Shown one piece after another: positions 5,050-5,229 of a stretch of 5,229 nucleotides of DNA. Both the position numbers and the translations under genes were made by a program. Every line of letters starts with the position of its first letter. Position 1 is the stretch's first letter. The DNA is from Paracoccaceae bacterium (GTDB lineage: Bacteria; Pseudomonadota; Alphaproteobacteria; Rhodobacterales; Rhodobacteraceae): NCBI GenBank assembly GCA_026997055.1, contig JALWJU010000222.1:1-5229 (forward strand). Direction: 5' to 3'. The notes below the pieces were generated by a model, which saw nothing but the letters and a program-made list of their open reading frames with translations, was not told where the DNA came from and did no database searches.

Positions 5050-5229
5050 TCAGCCTGCCTGAATCACCCCGGCGGCCAGGTAGAAGACCAGTGCCGGGCC
5101 CAGTGCCATCCCCATGGGGAAGTCTCTGCGCTCCCAGCTTTCCCAGTCCGGGAAGGCCCGGCGCAGCGCGGCCATGCGCCGCAGCGCGCGGTGCAGCACG
5201 AAGGCGGCCAGCAGCGTCGCCGCCATGAG
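5050..5229 (-). CDS. C-terminal end of a membrane protein, possibly an A24-type prepilin peptidase (partial)
   Basis: The last 59 residues of a minus-strand gene that enters from the right edge and ends at TGA (5052-5050). Codons are GC-ending, as in the real genes here. The visible part has a hydrophobic segment LMAATLLAAFVL (fragment residues 1-12), a basic loop with HRALRRMAALRR, the stretch DWESWERRD, and a second membrane segment with FPMGMALGPALVFYLAAGVI, followed by QAG. The pattern of a charged loop, then a short (F/I)PxGxALG motif leading into a final membrane helix, resembles the C-terminus of aspartic prepilin peptidases (PilD/CpaA type, LPFGxxLALG). The catalytic aspartates would lie upstream outside the window, so the family call is tentative; another polytopic membrane protein is possible. 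It converges on nnrD. Confidence 0.55.
   Translation of the reverse strand, partial: LMAATLLAAFVLHRALRRMAALRRAFPDWESWERRDFPMGMALGPALVFYLAAGVIQAG

Overview
The window is strongly GC-rich with alphaproteobacterial gene content. It carries a class I glutamine synthetase directly behind a 112-residue P-II protein, and NAD(P)HX repair genes on the other side of the promoter region. Codon use, gene order and a short repeat containing CCGCCGGAGGC/AAATATCC suggest Rhodobacterales (Rhodobacteraceae). That placement rests on recollection of the family; no database was searched.

Layout. At the left edge is a GC-rich hairpin (8-24) and one copy of a 40-bp repeat (27-66). Next comes an unrecognised 289-residue protein on the minus strand (89-958), with a strong Shine-Dalgarno site. 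A near-perfect terminator hairpin (1132-1159) separates it from the minus-strand operon glnB-glnA (2973 down to 1189). A 163-bp divergent promoter region (2974-3136) separates glnB from plus-strand nnrE (3137-3805). After a 39-bp gap made almost entirely of the second, inverted repeat copy (3807-3846) comes nnrD (3845-4732). The region 4733-5049 encodes no credible protein, but 4751-4915 can fold into nested helices with a junction of hairpins and is my candidate for a structured RNA. At the right edge is the C-terminal end of a minus-strand membrane protein (5050-5229), tentatively a prepilin peptidase-like protein.

How the genes work together. GlnA makes glutamine from glutamate and ammonium. 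GlnB senses 2-oxoglutarate/ATP/ADP and, through uridylylation at Tyr51, controls the adenylylation of GlnA and the NtrB/NtrC system. NnrE and NnrD are housekeeping repair enzymes that epimerise and dehydrate damaged NAD(P)H hydrates. In many bacteria they are one fused protein; here they are two genes joined by the repeat.

Most of the window is ordinary core metabolism, and I see no defence system, mobile gene cluster or CRISPR. The observations most worth a second look are the candidate structured RNA, the 40-bp inverted repeat that supplies the nnrD ribosome binding site, and the perfect 18-bp in-frame duplication at the nnrD C-terminus.
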